A stretch of 13,638 nt of DNA from the NCBI GenBank assembly GCA_028293365.1, contig JAQGOX010000162.1, positions 1 to 13,638 on the forward strand. The letters are read 5' to 3'. Made by a program: the position numbers and the translations under genes. Position 1 is the stretch's first letter. Every line of letters starts with the position of its first letter. This stretch comes from Verrucomicrobiales bacterium (GTDB lineage: Bacteria > Verrucomicrobiota > Verrucomicrobiia > Limisphaerales > SXQI01). The notes under the pieces are model-generated. The model saw nothing but the letters and a program-made list of their open reading frames with translations. It was not told where the DNA came from and did no database searches. This document shows, piece after piece, positions 1-8,576 of this stretch.

Positions 1-271
1 GTTTTGAGCCGTGACTTCACGCTCGTGTTTTGGGTCTGTTTACGAGCACTGCTGCGCATCCGCCGTTCGGCTGACTTTGTATTCGGCATAAATCAATTTT
101 TCAAATAAGAGCCGGTTACGGTAGCCAACCAGCAGGATTTGTCAACGCCCGGTTTTCTTATTCTGTTACCATAGCTTGTAAGGGGGCGCCCAATCAGGTC
201 TGAACTCGCGCTTTTGACGCCTGCTTTCCATCAAAGCTCGCAATCGGTCGCGAGAGTTTTACACTGATCGC
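1..271. other. Non-coding stretch upstream of the deacetylase-like gene
   Basis: No open frame with coding character is visible on either strand here. The stretch presumably carries the promoter and leader of the gene starting at 272. I could not pick a convincing -35/-10 pair: TTGTCA at 139-144 is a fair -35 match but has no good -10 at 16-18 bp. No RNA gene or strong terminator is apparent. The gene or boundary to the left lies outside the window. Confidence 0.4.
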
Positions 272-1819
272 ATGAAAACCCACTTGTCAATTATACTGGC
301 GGGCCTTTGCGTTCTGACTTTCGGAAAAATCGCCTCTCGGCGGCTGGAGGCAGCCGAGCAAAACCAAAATCCACGTATAGACGTGATTCTTTGGTTCGAT
401 ACCGAAGATTATTTGCTTCCGGCGTCCGACGATGCGGCCAAACGTCTTGCCGAGTTGCTCACTGAGCGTGGAATTCGCGCAACTTTCAAAGTTGTGGGTG
501 AAAAAGCACGCACTTTGGAACGCCGAGGTCGTGGAGACGTGATCGAGTCGCTCCGGAAACATGAAATCGGGTATCACGCGAATTTTCACTCGGTTCACCC
601 CACCCCCACGGAATATTTGGCCGAATGCGGCTGGCTTGACGGCGTAGCCGAATTCGCAAGGCGGGAAGGTGCGGGCGCCGCCCATGTACGTCGTATTTTC
701 AATGTGCCAACCCTTGCTTGCTACGGCCAGCCCGGGTCATCCTGGGCCCCACAAGCAATTGGGGCGCTCCGTCAAATCGGAATCGCGCCCCATGATGTCC
801 CCTGCTACGTGGACGAAGGTACACATGTCGGCATCGATCAGAAACCATTCTGGTATGCGGGCGCTTTAAACGTCTATCACATGGGCGACAATTACACACG
901 TATGGAACTGCATGACCCGGCGATGGTTGAGCCGGGAAAGAAAAAGTTTTCAGATATCTCAAATCGTTTGAAATCCGAAAACGGCGGGTTGATCAGTATT
1001 TTCTACCATCCTTGCGAGTGGGTTCATCGTGAATTCTGGGACGGCGTTAATTTTGCCAATGGTGCCAATCCTCCGCGTGAGTTGTGGAAAGCGCCTCCGC
1101 AACGTACTTCGGAAGAAACGGACGGCGCCTTCCGTCGCTTTGCTGAGTATATCGATTTTATTAAGTCCGTGCCCGGAGTCCGATTTATCACCGCAGCCGA
1201 TCTTCCCGCGATTTACAGGGATCGAACGATGACTGAGGGTGCTTCGCAGGAAGAATTGGGTGAAATCGTTTCGGCCCTCCTGAATTCCAGGGACGGGATA
1301 GCTTTTCGCGTTTTGAACGGTAAATCCTTTTCGGCTGCGGACCAATTTGACTTGCTGACACGGGCGGTTGGCGAGTTAATGCAAAAACAGGCGCCAAAGT
1401 TTCCCCTCTTGCCGCGAGTAATCCTTGGTCCCGACCCGGCGTCCGCGACGTCGATCCTCCCGCAAAACCCGTCGCCAGCAGCATTGCGAACTACTGTAAG
1501 TGACGTCTCGAATTATCTCTCCACCCAGCATCGAATTCCTGCTCGAATCTTTTTTGGTTCGGATGCGATTTCCCCTGCGGACTTTTTGTATGTTCTTGCT
1601 TCGGCTTACTCACAATTAAACTCAAACCCTCAAAAGGAAACGATACAACTGCTTCCTGAGACCGCGCTCAGTCTAAAGGCCGCAACTTATGTCGCCAACG
1701 ATACTCCCAACCTATACGGAGGCTGGGTAATTCATAAACATGGATTTCGGGCGCCGAAAGTCGTCGAGCAAGCCAAGCTCCAGGCGTGGACCCTAAAGCC
1801 AGCGATACGCGCAGAGTAG
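272..1819 (+). CDS. Secreted polysaccharide deacetylase-like protein (NodB/CE4 fold) with two C-terminal PMBR-like repeats
   Basis: 515 aa, ending in TAG. The N-terminus (about residues 1-28) is a signal peptide or membrane anchor, so the protein probably acts outside the cytoplasm. Residues 36-316 resemble the NodB/CE4 deacetylase fold. FDTEDY (42-47) sits where CE4 enzymes have TFDDG. HEIGYHANFH (97-106) matches the canonical HEIGxHxxxH motif and supplies metal ligands H102 and H106. FYHP (244-247) fits the late histidine motif. The family hydrolyses N- or O-acetyl groups on glycans, but the substrate cannot be told here. Residues 333-369 and 412-449 are two related units (VS...L...R...G...S.AD....L..A...L) that resemble pseudomurein-binding repeats and may bind cell wall or glycan; this is inference. 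The start is the only ATG before the hydrophobic segment; no clear Shine-Dalgarno precedes it. The gene converges with the one ending at 1855, 35 bp away. Confidence 0.8.
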   Translation: MKTHLSIILAGLCVLTFGKIASRRLEAAEQNQNPRIDVILWFDTEDYLLPASDDAAKRLAELLTERGIRATFKVVGEKARTLERRGRGDVIESLRKHEIGYHANFHSVHPTPTEYLAECGWLDGVAEFARREGAGAAHVRRIFNVPTLACYGQPGSSWAPQAIGALRQIGIAPHDVPCYVDEGTHVGIDQKPFWYAGALNVYHMGDNYTRMELHDPAMVEPGKKKFSDISNRLKSENGGLISIFYHPCEWVHREFWDGVNFANGANPPRELWKAPPQRTSEETDGAFRRFAEYIDFIKSVPGVRFITAADLPAIYRDRTMTEGASQEELGEIVSALLNSRDGIAFRVLNGKSFSAADQFDLLTRAVGELMQKQAPKFPLLPRVILGPDPASATSILPQNPSPAALRTTVSDVSNYLSTQHRIPARIFFGSDAISPADFLYVLASAYSQLNSNPQKETIQLLPETALSLKAATYVANDTPNLYGGWVIHKHGFRAPKVVEQAKLQAWTLKPAIRAE

Positions 1820-1854
1820 TCCCAGTGCCCGATTCCAATGGATGCTGGCGCTAC

Positions 1855-2847
1855 TCAAAGTTTGAAAAGTCGAAAGAATTTTTGATCGGTATCGGTGGCG
1901 ACGGTTGCTGCATTCGGGCCAGAAAGAACCAGGCTCCACCCAGCAGGATCATCCAGACTGCTGGCCTGCTGCAGGATGTACCCAATACCACCCCAACTGA
2001 TCTGCATCTGACTACCGAGTATCTGGAATTGAAGAACGCCTTCGTCCAGGGTTGCCAGACGGAAAAAGTCGCTGCCGCTATCCACTGAAACCGATGCTGA
2101 ATTGCCCCCTGCCCCGAGGACGTCAGTCCAGACGAGATGTTCACCCAAAATGTTTGCGTGCTGCAGCTTGTAGCTTTTGCCAGTCCAGGTAAGCCGAAGT
2201 CGATTTAAAACATGCTCATAATGAATCACCCCGTCAGGCGCGTCTCCCGTTGCCTTCAAACGAAGGCTAAAATTGTCGCGGACGTCATCGGTTTCCCATA
2301 GGCCCCAGATCGAGTCGTTCTTCTGCCAGTAATCACCGAAACTCTTTCCGACGGTGGGGGGATCGTACAGTAAAAGCTGCATTTCTTCCCCGGCATTCCT
2401 GTCGATTCCGTAAAACTGCATCCCGACTGTGAAGTTATTCGGAACGGTTATATTGAGGTCATGGATCGATTGAGCGTTATACCCAGGATAGAGTTGAAAC
2501 AATGGGCTCTCCCAAATCATTGTTTTCGGAGCCTGGCTGCCGAACGCGTCCACTCCGGGCCCGTCATTCAAATAAAAACGGACCTGCCCAATTTCATTTC
2601 CCTGCGTCAGCCAATTTCCAAAATATTCAAATTGAACATCAGTGATATTCCGGGCGGTACCCCCAAGTGTGACTTCGTCTCCCACTTCACCAGTCACCGG
2701 AAGCCCAAAATCCAGATTATGAACTGTATTGTCGTAAACGATTTCCTGCGCGTGCAGAGCCATCGCGCATAAGCTAAAAACAAGGGCGATTTGCGGGGCC
2801 AGACGGGATATAGCGGGGTAATGGGAGTTACGATTGAGAATAGCCAT
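1855..2847 (-). CDS. Secreted beta-rich protein with two C-terminal verrucomicrobial-type repeats, function unknown
   Basis: 330 aa from the ATG at 2847. This start is chosen because it gives a compact signal peptide: two arginines, a hydrophobic run (APQIALVFSLCAMAL), and likely cleavage at ALHA|QE near residue 33. An ATG at 2862 and a TTG at 2898 in the same frame are alternatives; none has a good Shine-Dalgarno. Residues about 35-200 look like one beta-sandwich domain rich in aromatics and Asn/Asp (FGNWL, FYLNDG, WGLWETDD). The C-terminal part holds two tandem units (about 216-265 and 280-328). Each has the pattern W.G..Y.LQ.A..L....W..V, ending in FFRL. Such repeats are frequent at the ends of secreted Verrucomicrobiota proteins and may mediate surface attachment or sorting. 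No enzyme motif is visible. It is transcribed divergently from the CotH-kinase gene. Confidence 0.75.
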   Translation of the reverse strand: MAILNRNSHYPAISRLAPQIALVFSLCAMALHAQEIVYDNTVHNLDFGLPVTGEVGDEVTLGGTARNITDVQFEYFGNWLTQGNEIGQVRFYLNDGPGVDAFGSQAPKTMIWESPLFQLYPGYNAQSIHDLNITVPNNFTVGMQFYGIDRNAGEEMQLLLYDPPTVGKSFGDYWQKNDSIWGLWETDDVRDNFSLRLKATGDAPDGVIHYEHVLNRLRLTWTGKSYKLQHANILGEHLVWTDVLGAGGNSASVSVDSGSDFFRLATLDEGVLQFQILGSQMQISWGGIGYILQQASSLDDPAGWSLVLSGPNAATVATDTDQKFFRLFKL

Positions 2848-3009
2848 CGGAGTAGGATACATATCTTTTACGCCAACGCCAGCCCCAAAAAAGATCAAAG
2901 ATCGAATTTCGAGTAAAATAATAGTGTCCCCGTTTTTCCGGCAATCGTGCGTTTTTGATTGCGGGGAATCGTGGATGCGAGAGACTTTCTCACCAGCTCA
3001 ACGCCGCAT

Positions 3010-4608
3010 ATGCAAAAGCAACTATATCGCCCTGCGAAAATCAGTCTCGCCCTGGGATTTACGGCTGTTTTCTTTGCGTTTTCCCATACCTGGCTCCTCA
3101 ACATCATCGCGCTCCCCCTCGGCCTCACAACCATCTTGATGGGATTTATCGCCGCTTGGCTTATCCAGAGAAGACGGCAATCAGTTCGCGGCATCGGTGT
3201 CGCGCTTGGCTCGGTTTTTGCCGGCATTTTTGGAGTGATAGCGAGCGTGATGGTGATGGCAAATATGGCGACCAACCAATTTGATCCGCGCCGCCGCCAA
3301 CATGAACATCTGCAGAGAGCCATGGGCTCAAGCTCGATGCCTGACAATAGCGCGACAAATTTCACATCGAACCTGCCCATTATCGTTTTGCATACGGACG
3401 GACAATATATTTCAAAAGAGGACCAGAGCATTGCTCGCGCAGAGTTTTTTGGAGTTGTGCCCGGCACGCATCGGGCCGCGCTAAGTTCAAATCCCGAATA
3501 CCAGGGGTTGCTCGGTATCCATATGCGCGGAAGCAGCACCATGGATCTGCCGAAACACTCGTTCACCGTCCACATGCTCGATTCGAAAACCAACCAGACC
3601 AAAGTGGCCCTTTTGGGGATGCCCAAGGAAGAGGATTGGGTGCTTTACGCTCCGTTTGAGGACAAAACCATGATCCGGGATGTCCTCGCGTTTCAGTTGG
3701 CGAATAAAATGGGCCGCTATGCCCCGCGCACTCGTTACGTGGAACTCTTTATGAGCAGTTCGCGCCGTCCTGTTTCAATGCGCGATTATGCCGGAGTTTA
3801 CGTATTGATGGAGAAGATCAAACGCAGTCCCAATCGTGTTAATATCGCCAGGTTAAGTTCCGAAGATCGGTCCGAGCCGGAAATAAGCGGAGGCTATATC
3901 ATCAAGCGCGATCATCGGGAAAGGCCCGAAATGCACTTTCGCACAAGTCGAGGTGGCCCCTACTTCTACGTTTATCCAAATGCGAAACAGATTAATTCGG
4001 AACAGAAAGCGTGGCTGAAGAATTATTTGAATTCCTTCGAAGAAGCACTTTACGGCGAGGATTTCAAAGATCCCAAGACGGGTTATGCCGCCTATTTGGA
4101 CGTTGATTACTTTATTGATGAGCATTGGCTTATTGAGTTAAGCAAGAATGTTGATGGTTTTCGCTATAGCAGCTTCATCACGAAGGATCGCGGCGGCAAG
4201 ATACAGACCGGCCCTCCCTGGGATTGGAACCGGTCTTTCGGAAACGCCAATTATTACGGCGGAGAAAGCACCAGGGGATGGTATTCATCCCGGCTAAGGG
4301 ATAACGAAATATCCTATTTCCAGCGGCTCCAGGAAGATCCTGGATTTATGAAGCGCCGGGCGAAGCGTTGGCGTGAACTTCGCAAAGACGTATTGGATTT
4401 GAAGAAGATTCACACGGCCATTGATGAGCTGGCGGCTCAGCTTGAAGAGGCGCAAGCCCGCAATTTCAAGCGCTGGCCCATCCTCGGCGAGCACCTTTCC
4501 TGTAATTATTTTGTGGGTGAGACTTACGAAGAGGAAGTCCGCTGGCTCAAAAAATGGATCGCCGATCGCATCGCGTGGATCGACGGCCAGGTGGGCATAG
4601 TCGAGTAA
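3010..4608 (+). CDS. Membrane-anchored CotH kinase family protein
   Basis: 532 aa from the ATG at 3010; an in-frame TTG at 2959 would add 17 uninformative residues. The N-terminus carries hydrophobic segments at about residues 11-52 (likely two passes) and 63-86, so the rest is tethered to the membrane. Residues about 120-460 match the CotH kinase family (PF08757), atypical protein kinases first known from the Bacillus spore coat. Visible blocks are MRGSSTMDLPKHSF (172-185), EDWVLYAPFEDKTMIRD (208-224), YAGVYVLMEKIKR (260-272, probable nucleotide-contacting lysine), GGYIIKRD (294-301) and GPPWDWNRSFGNANY (401-415, the acidic active-site loop; the WDWN form is common outside spore formers). 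The C-terminal 60 residues are helical and charged. The protein target is unknown; in non-sporulating phyla these proteins are often exported. Its stop lies 3 bp from that of the convergent DUF1552 gene. Confidence 0.88.
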   Translation: MQKQLYRPAKISLALGFTAVFFAFSHTWLLNIIALPLGLTTILMGFIAAWLIQRRRQSVRGIGVALGSVFAGIFGVIASVMVMANMATNQFDPRRRQHEHLQRAMGSSSMPDNSATNFTSNLPIIVLHTDGQYISKEDQSIARAEFFGVVPGTHRAALSSNPEYQGLLGIHMRGSSTMDLPKHSFTVHMLDSKTNQTKVALLGMPKEEDWVLYAPFEDKTMIRDVLAFQLANKMGRYAPRTRYVELFMSSSRRPVSMRDYAGVYVLMEKIKRSPNRVNIARLSSEDRSEPEISGGYIIKRDHRERPEMHFRTSRGGPYFYVYPNAKQINSEQKAWLKNYLNSFEEALYGEDFKDPKTGYAAYLDVDYFIDEHWLIELSKNVDGFRYSSFITKDRGGKIQTGPPWDWNRSFGNANYYGGESTRGWYSSRLRDNEISYFQRLQEDPGFMKRRAKRWRELRKDVLDLKKIHTAIDELAAQLEEAQARNFKRWPILGEHLSCNYFVGETYEEEVRWLKKWIADRIAWIDGQVGIVE

Positions 4609-4611
4609 GGA

Positions 4612-5973
4612 TTAAGCCGGTTTCATTTCAAGACCGCGCATTGTTCCTGTCGCGGAGGCGAACTTGGTGGTTTCCAACCCCATTCGCTGCAACATGGAAA
4701 CAAAAAGATTGGGCAGCGGATAATTGCGGTCAGTATCGAATCCCAAATGCTGGCCGTGCCTGAATCCACCGCCAGCGAAGAGCGTTGGCAAATTGGTCGT
4801 CACGTGCGTGTTCGCGTTGCCCAGATTTGAGCCATAGAGAATCATGGTGCGATCGAGCAGAGATTCGCCATTTTCGGAGATTCCTTTGAGCTCAGTAAAC
4901 AGCTTGGCAAGCAGTTTCATATGCCATTCGTCAATCGCCTTTAATTGCGAAAGCTTTGCTTCCGATTTTCCGTGGTGGGAGAGATTATGATAGCCGTCCG
5001 TAATCTTCACCCCGTCGATATCGATCGCAGGAGAATTCACACTATCGAGTAGCAACGAAATCGATCGGGTCGAATCGGTCTCGAAGGCGAGCTTCGCCAT
5101 ATCGTACATGAGTTGCACCTTTTCCATGTACGCTTTAGGGCTTGCCGGATCGAGCGGGCACGGAGCGCTGACTTTCGGCTTAGGTTTGTGCTCCCATTCA
5201 CGGGACATCGCCATCCGCTGCTCAAGATCGCGCACGCTAGTGAAATATTGATCCAGACGATCCCGGTCCCGCGATCCGACGTTGCGCTGCAAATCCTTCG
5301 CCTGACCAGCCACGACATCAAGGATGCTTTCGCCCAACTCGAGTTTGCGCACCTGGTTGTCCATTTCCTCCGCGGTTCCCGTGAGAAACATGCGTCGGAA
5401 AACATCGGCTGCTTTTTCCTCACAAGGTATGAGGACACCGGAACTGGTCCAGGAGAGACTTCGTTGTCCCTGTTGCACATTGACTCCAAGGGTCAGTGAG
5501 GGAAAGCGCGTTAAATGCCCTATTCGTTCGCCGATATACTGATCCAGCGAAATGGTATTGCGAAAGCTGCCGCGGCCGGGATGTGGGGCGGCAGTGAGAA
5601 AGCAATTGTCGGCTGGATGTCCGCCATCTACGTCTGGATGCGATACCCCGCTAAACACAGTGAAATCATCACGATGCTCCTTTAGGATTTCGAGGTAAGG
5701 AGAAAGTTTGTAATCCGAGCCGGTTTGGCCGGGAAAAAAATGGTCCGGCAATAGACCCAGATTATTGCAAATCGCGAACATGCGTCGCGGTTTTCCGCCG
5801 GGTGTGATCGTGGCATCGTTCGACTTGATTGCGGAAAAAGCGGGTTGCATGGCATCGAGCCAGGGCAGCGCCATGAGGATGCCTGCTCCGCGCAGAAAAC
5901 GCCGGCGCGACATTCCGTTTTCAGTCGCGACAAATGGTGCAGTAAACCCAGACTGCCTGTGTTGATTTTTCAT
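4612..5973 (-). CDS. Tat-exported DUF1552 family protein
   Basis: 453 aa, ending in TAA. A twin-arginine signal is clear: SRRRFLRGAG (22-31) followed by a hydrophobic stretch, so the folded protein is exported by Tat. The rest matches DUF1552 (PF07586) over its full length. Typical blocks are PWLDAM just after the signal, NNLGLLPDHFFP, SGVSHPDVDGGHPADNCFLT (109-128), YHNLSHHGK (328-336), DRTMILYGSNLGNANTH and HGQHLGFDTDRNYPLPNLF (406-424). The family is abundant in Planctomycetes, Verrucomicrobia and Acidobacteria, almost always beside a DUF1592-type protein as here; its biochemistry is not established. It follows the DUF1592-type gene with a 14-bp gap. AGGA (5986-5983) lies 9 nt before the ATG at 5973, which decides the start. 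A TTG at 5976 directly before it is an alternative with a 6-nt spacing. Confidence 0.93.
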   Translation of the reverse strand: MKNQHRQSGFTAPFVATENGMSRRRFLRGAGILMALPWLDAMQPAFSAIKSNDATITPGGKPRRMFAICNNLGLLPDHFFPGQTGSDYKLSPYLEILKEHRDDFTVFSGVSHPDVDGGHPADNCFLTAAPHPGRGSFRNTISLDQYIGERIGHLTRFPSLTLGVNVQQGQRSLSWTSSGVLIPCEEKAADVFRRMFLTGTAEEMDNQVRKLELGESILDVVAGQAKDLQRNVGSRDRDRLDQYFTSVRDLEQRMAMSREWEHKPKPKVSAPCPLDPASPKAYMEKVQLMYDMAKLAFETDSTRSISLLLDSVNSPAIDIDGVKITDGYHNLSHHGKSEAKLSQLKAIDEWHMKLLAKLFTELKGISENGESLLDRTMILYGSNLGNANTHVTTNLPTLFAGGGFRHGQHLGFDTDRNYPLPNLFVSMLQRMGLETTKFASATGTMRGLEMKPA

Positions 5974-5982
5974 CAATAATTT

Positions 5983-5986
5983 TCCT
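5983..5986 (-). promoter_or_regulatory. Ribosome-binding site of the DUF1552 gene, abutting the upstream stop codon
   Basis: On the minus strand the upstream gene's stop TAG (5990-5988) is followed after one base by AGGA, then 9 nt, then ATG at 5973. This placement suggests one transcript and translational coupling of the two genes. Confidence 0.6.
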
Positions 5987-5987
5987 G

Positions 5988-8576
5988 CTATTTGTTTAAA
6001 AACAAGTCGCTCTGCACGATTTCATGAATAAGGCTTCTCACACCATACCCCTCTGAGCGATTGCGGGCCACTATTTTTGCTATTTCGGGACGATCTGAAA
6101 AACGTATCGACGCGCCTGTTGCGTAGATAGTCAATTGCTCGGCCAGGTTGCGAGCAAGTTGATCCGGATCTTTCAACAGCAATTTTTTAAGTTCGCGAAT
6201 GTCATTGAATTTCCGGCCATCAGGCAGTTCACCCGCTGGATCTACGTTTTGACCGAGTGCGAAGTGAAACAATGTTCCATTATGGCCACTTCCATTCACC
6301 TTTTCCCCTTCGCCCACAGAACGATAACGAGCGCGCCATCCGCCCATCACATCGAAGCTTTCGAGGGCGAAGCCCGCCGGATCGATATCGCGGTGACAAA
6401 CATTGCATGACTCCTGATTGCGATGCTTCGCGAGTTGCTCGCGTATAGTCGTCGCGCCGCGAATGTCGGGGTCCACGGCCGTAACACTCGCCGGCTGCGG
6501 TCGAGGTGGTTTGCCCAGAATACGAGTCATGATCCAGACGCCTCGTTTCACCGGAGAGGTCGTGGTACCGTTTGCCGTCACTTTCAGCACACTGGCTTCG
6601 GTTAAGAGACCACCGCGAACGCATTCGGGCGGTAATTTCACCGGACGCAACGCTACTCCATGTACATCCGGTATTCCATAGTGGGTTGCCAATCGTTCGT
6701 TCAAAATCGCGAAATCGGAGGCCACCAAATTCGTCACGCCCAGATTGCGCTTGATCAATTCGCTGAAAAACAACTGCGATTCCCCAATCATAGATTCCGC
6801 GAGCAGATCATCCAATTGATAATCAGGATATAACTCCTCGTCGGGGGCGGTCCCTGAGATCAACCGCAAATCGAGCCAGTAATCAAGAAAGGAATCAACG
6901 AAACGGCTCGCCCCCGGGTCGTTGAGCAATCGATCGGTCTGTTCGAGGAGGACCTTGGATTGATGCAGCTTTCCGTGTTCAGCGAGGCTCCGCAACTGCT
7001 CGTCGGGAGTCGAATTACGAAGAAAATAAGAGAGTCTCTCCGCAAGCGCTCGGTCATCAAGTCGCCCCGGCTGCTCATTGAAATAGAGAAACGCGGGCGA
7101 ACTGAGCACGCCGGTATATCCGGCGATCATTCCATCGGTAAAATTGTAGCCCTTTTTCAACGCGTTCTGAATGATTCCCTCAAAGCGCTGCACTTCTGCT
7201 TCTTGAATCGGGCGGCGATAGGCTCGCTGCATAAACTGTCGGAGCAACCTTACCGAATCATGTTCCGGATTTGTGGAGATCACGTCTACGCCAGTGGGTG
7301 TCCGGCGCTGCATTCCCGCACGATTAGTTGTTATAATCGGAGGGCGATCTTGCATTGCCAGATTGCCAAAAAGCAGTTTATGACCGGCGCCAGGCCATTG
7401 GTCCACAACCGGCCCTTCAACTTCCATCCAGGTAAACGCTACCGCTGGCATGCCTTCCTTGGTCGCCAGCGGATTTTTGAAATCCGGAGGGCGAGAACGG
7501 AAAAAGCGCGCCGCATCTGGCCGGATCGTCTCGCCCGCCAGGAGCCAAACTTCCAGTTCGCGAACAGTCGGATCGGGATTGAAATCGAAACTGCCGACCC
7601 TTCGAAGACTCCGCGGCGGCGTCTCCGCGTAAATAGTCACTGGTTCAGACCGCTTCGCTTTGGCCGTTTCCGTAAACTTTGGTCCCATCCAGACGCTGTA
7701 GCCCGAAAACTTCAATTTATAGCGCCCCGCGATCGGCGCTCTAAACCCGCCGAAACGAATCTCCGTCGGTTCATAGGTGCTAACGACGAGCGCCATTGAT
7801 TCCTTCTCGCGCCGTTCCGCATTAGTAGTCTTTGGGTTCTTCGGCTGGGCCTCCGCCATTATGTTCGTCTGCAAATCCAAACCGATCAGCGGAAACGTTC
7901 TTCGGTTTACGGGACCTTCGATTTTGATCTTTCCGAAAAACTCCCGTTCATCCCAGGTATAATAGCGTTTGGTCGTCTTCTCGGGCCGCGCGGATTGAGG
8001 CGCAATCGCCTGCCGCAATGCGAACTCACTCGCTGTCAAATACCGTGCCATTTGAACGTGCGACACGTCCAAGGCCTCCCCAATTTTGTTGAACCCATGC
8101 GATTCGGTATCTTCCGGCAAAAATGCCTTAACTTCCAAATAGGGGAGGGAAAGAATATCCCGTAGTGTGTCTTCATATTCGTAACGATTGAGCCGCCGCT
8201 GGGCAGCTCTCCCCTGCTCCGCTACTTTCGCTCGATCGACCGCTAACAATGCTGAAGTCAACTGATTGGTAAATCGCCGGAGATCTTTCGGTTCAGGACG
8301 CGTTTTTTTTATGGGAGGCATTTCCCCGTTTGCCACCCGGTCGTTCACTTTTACCCAACTGGCGAAATTGGTGGCATTGTCGAGATCGAATGGCAAAGTG
8401 GTAAAATCGAGCCCCCCTTTTTTCGTCTCCGCATCGTGACATTCGTAGCAGTACTTCTGCTCAAATGGCTTGAGGGAGGCCTCTTTGGAGACCGCGTTCC
8501 AACAAGGAATCAGTAACGCAATGCAAAAAGCCGCCAGCACTTGCATTCTCAAAAATAAAGTCGATTTCGTCGGCAT
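5988..8576 (-). CDS. Secreted DUF1592/DUF1588/DUF1585 protein with cytochrome c-type heme motifs
   Basis: 862 aa from the ATG at 8576, a full-length member. A signal peptide covers about residues 1-31. Domains in order: planctomycete-type cytochrome C domain (PF07635) with CYECH (C43, C46, H47) and GEMPP (M86, possible axial ligand); DUF1587 around RRLNRYEYEDTLRDIL (127-142); a beta-rich insert at about 260-395; DUF1595 around LLRQFMQRAYRRP (444-456); DUF1592 (about 481-605, SSPAFLYF, ERLSYFLRNSTPDE); DUF1588 (about 653-748) with a second heme-type motif CNVCH (C724, C727, H728); and DUF1585 at the C-terminus (about 790-860). Two CxxCH motifs suggest a periplasmic diheme electron-transfer or redox protein. 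No substrate is known; a role in polymer degradation has been suggested for related gene sets. It is the first gene of an operon with the DUF1552 gene. A TTG one codon upstream (8579) is the alternative start. Confidence 0.92.
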   Translation of the reverse strand: MPTKSTLFLRMQVLAAFCIALLIPCWNAVSKEASLKPFEQKYCYECHDAETKKGGLDFTTLPFDLDNATNFASWVKVNDRVANGEMPPIKKTRPEPKDLRRFTNQLTSALLAVDRAKVAEQGRAAQRRLNRYEYEDTLRDILSLPYLEVKAFLPEDTESHGFNKIGEALDVSHVQMARYLTASEFALRQAIAPQSARPEKTTKRYYTWDEREFFGKIKIEGPVNRRTFPLIGLDLQTNIMAEAQPKNPKTTNAERREKESMALVVSTYEPTEIRFGGFRAPIAGRYKLKFSGYSVWMGPKFTETAKAKRSEPVTIYAETPPRSLRRVGSFDFNPDPTVRELEVWLLAGETIRPDAARFFRSRPPDFKNPLATKEGMPAVAFTWMEVEGPVVDQWPGAGHKLLFGNLAMQDRPPIITTNRAGMQRRTPTGVDVISTNPEHDSVRLLRQFMQRAYRRPIQEAEVQRFEGIIQNALKKGYNFTDGMIAGYTGVLSSPAFLYFNEQPGRLDDRALAERLSYFLRNSTPDEQLRSLAEHGKLHQSKVLLEQTDRLLNDPGASRFVDSFLDYWLDLRLISGTAPDEELYPDYQLDDLLAESMIGESQLFFSELIKRNLGVTNLVASDFAILNERLATHYGIPDVHGVALRPVKLPPECVRGGLLTEASVLKVTANGTTTSPVKRGVWIMTRILGKPPRPQPASVTAVDPDIRGATTIREQLAKHRNQESCNVCHRDIDPAGFALESFDVMGGWRARYRSVGEGEKVNGSGHNGTLFHFALGQNVDPAGELPDGRKFNDIRELKKLLLKDPDQLARNLAEQLTIYATGASIRFSDRPEIAKIVARNRSEGYGVRSLIHEIVQSDLFLNK

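Noticed and set aside
2918..2944. Possible minus-strand promoter (TTGCCG and TATTAT) upstream of the beta-rich secreted protein
   Set aside because: The spacer is only 15 bp and the -35 match is poor, so it is not distinguishable from chance.
4609..4611. Possible fusion or overlap of the CotH-kinase and DUF1552 genes
   Set aside because: They are on opposite strands with stops 3 bp apart; this is compact convergent packing only.
6960..7799. 279-codon open frame on the plus strand
   Set aside because: It lies wholly inside the DUF1592-type gene on the opposite strand, and its Arg-rich product is typical of an antisense shadow.
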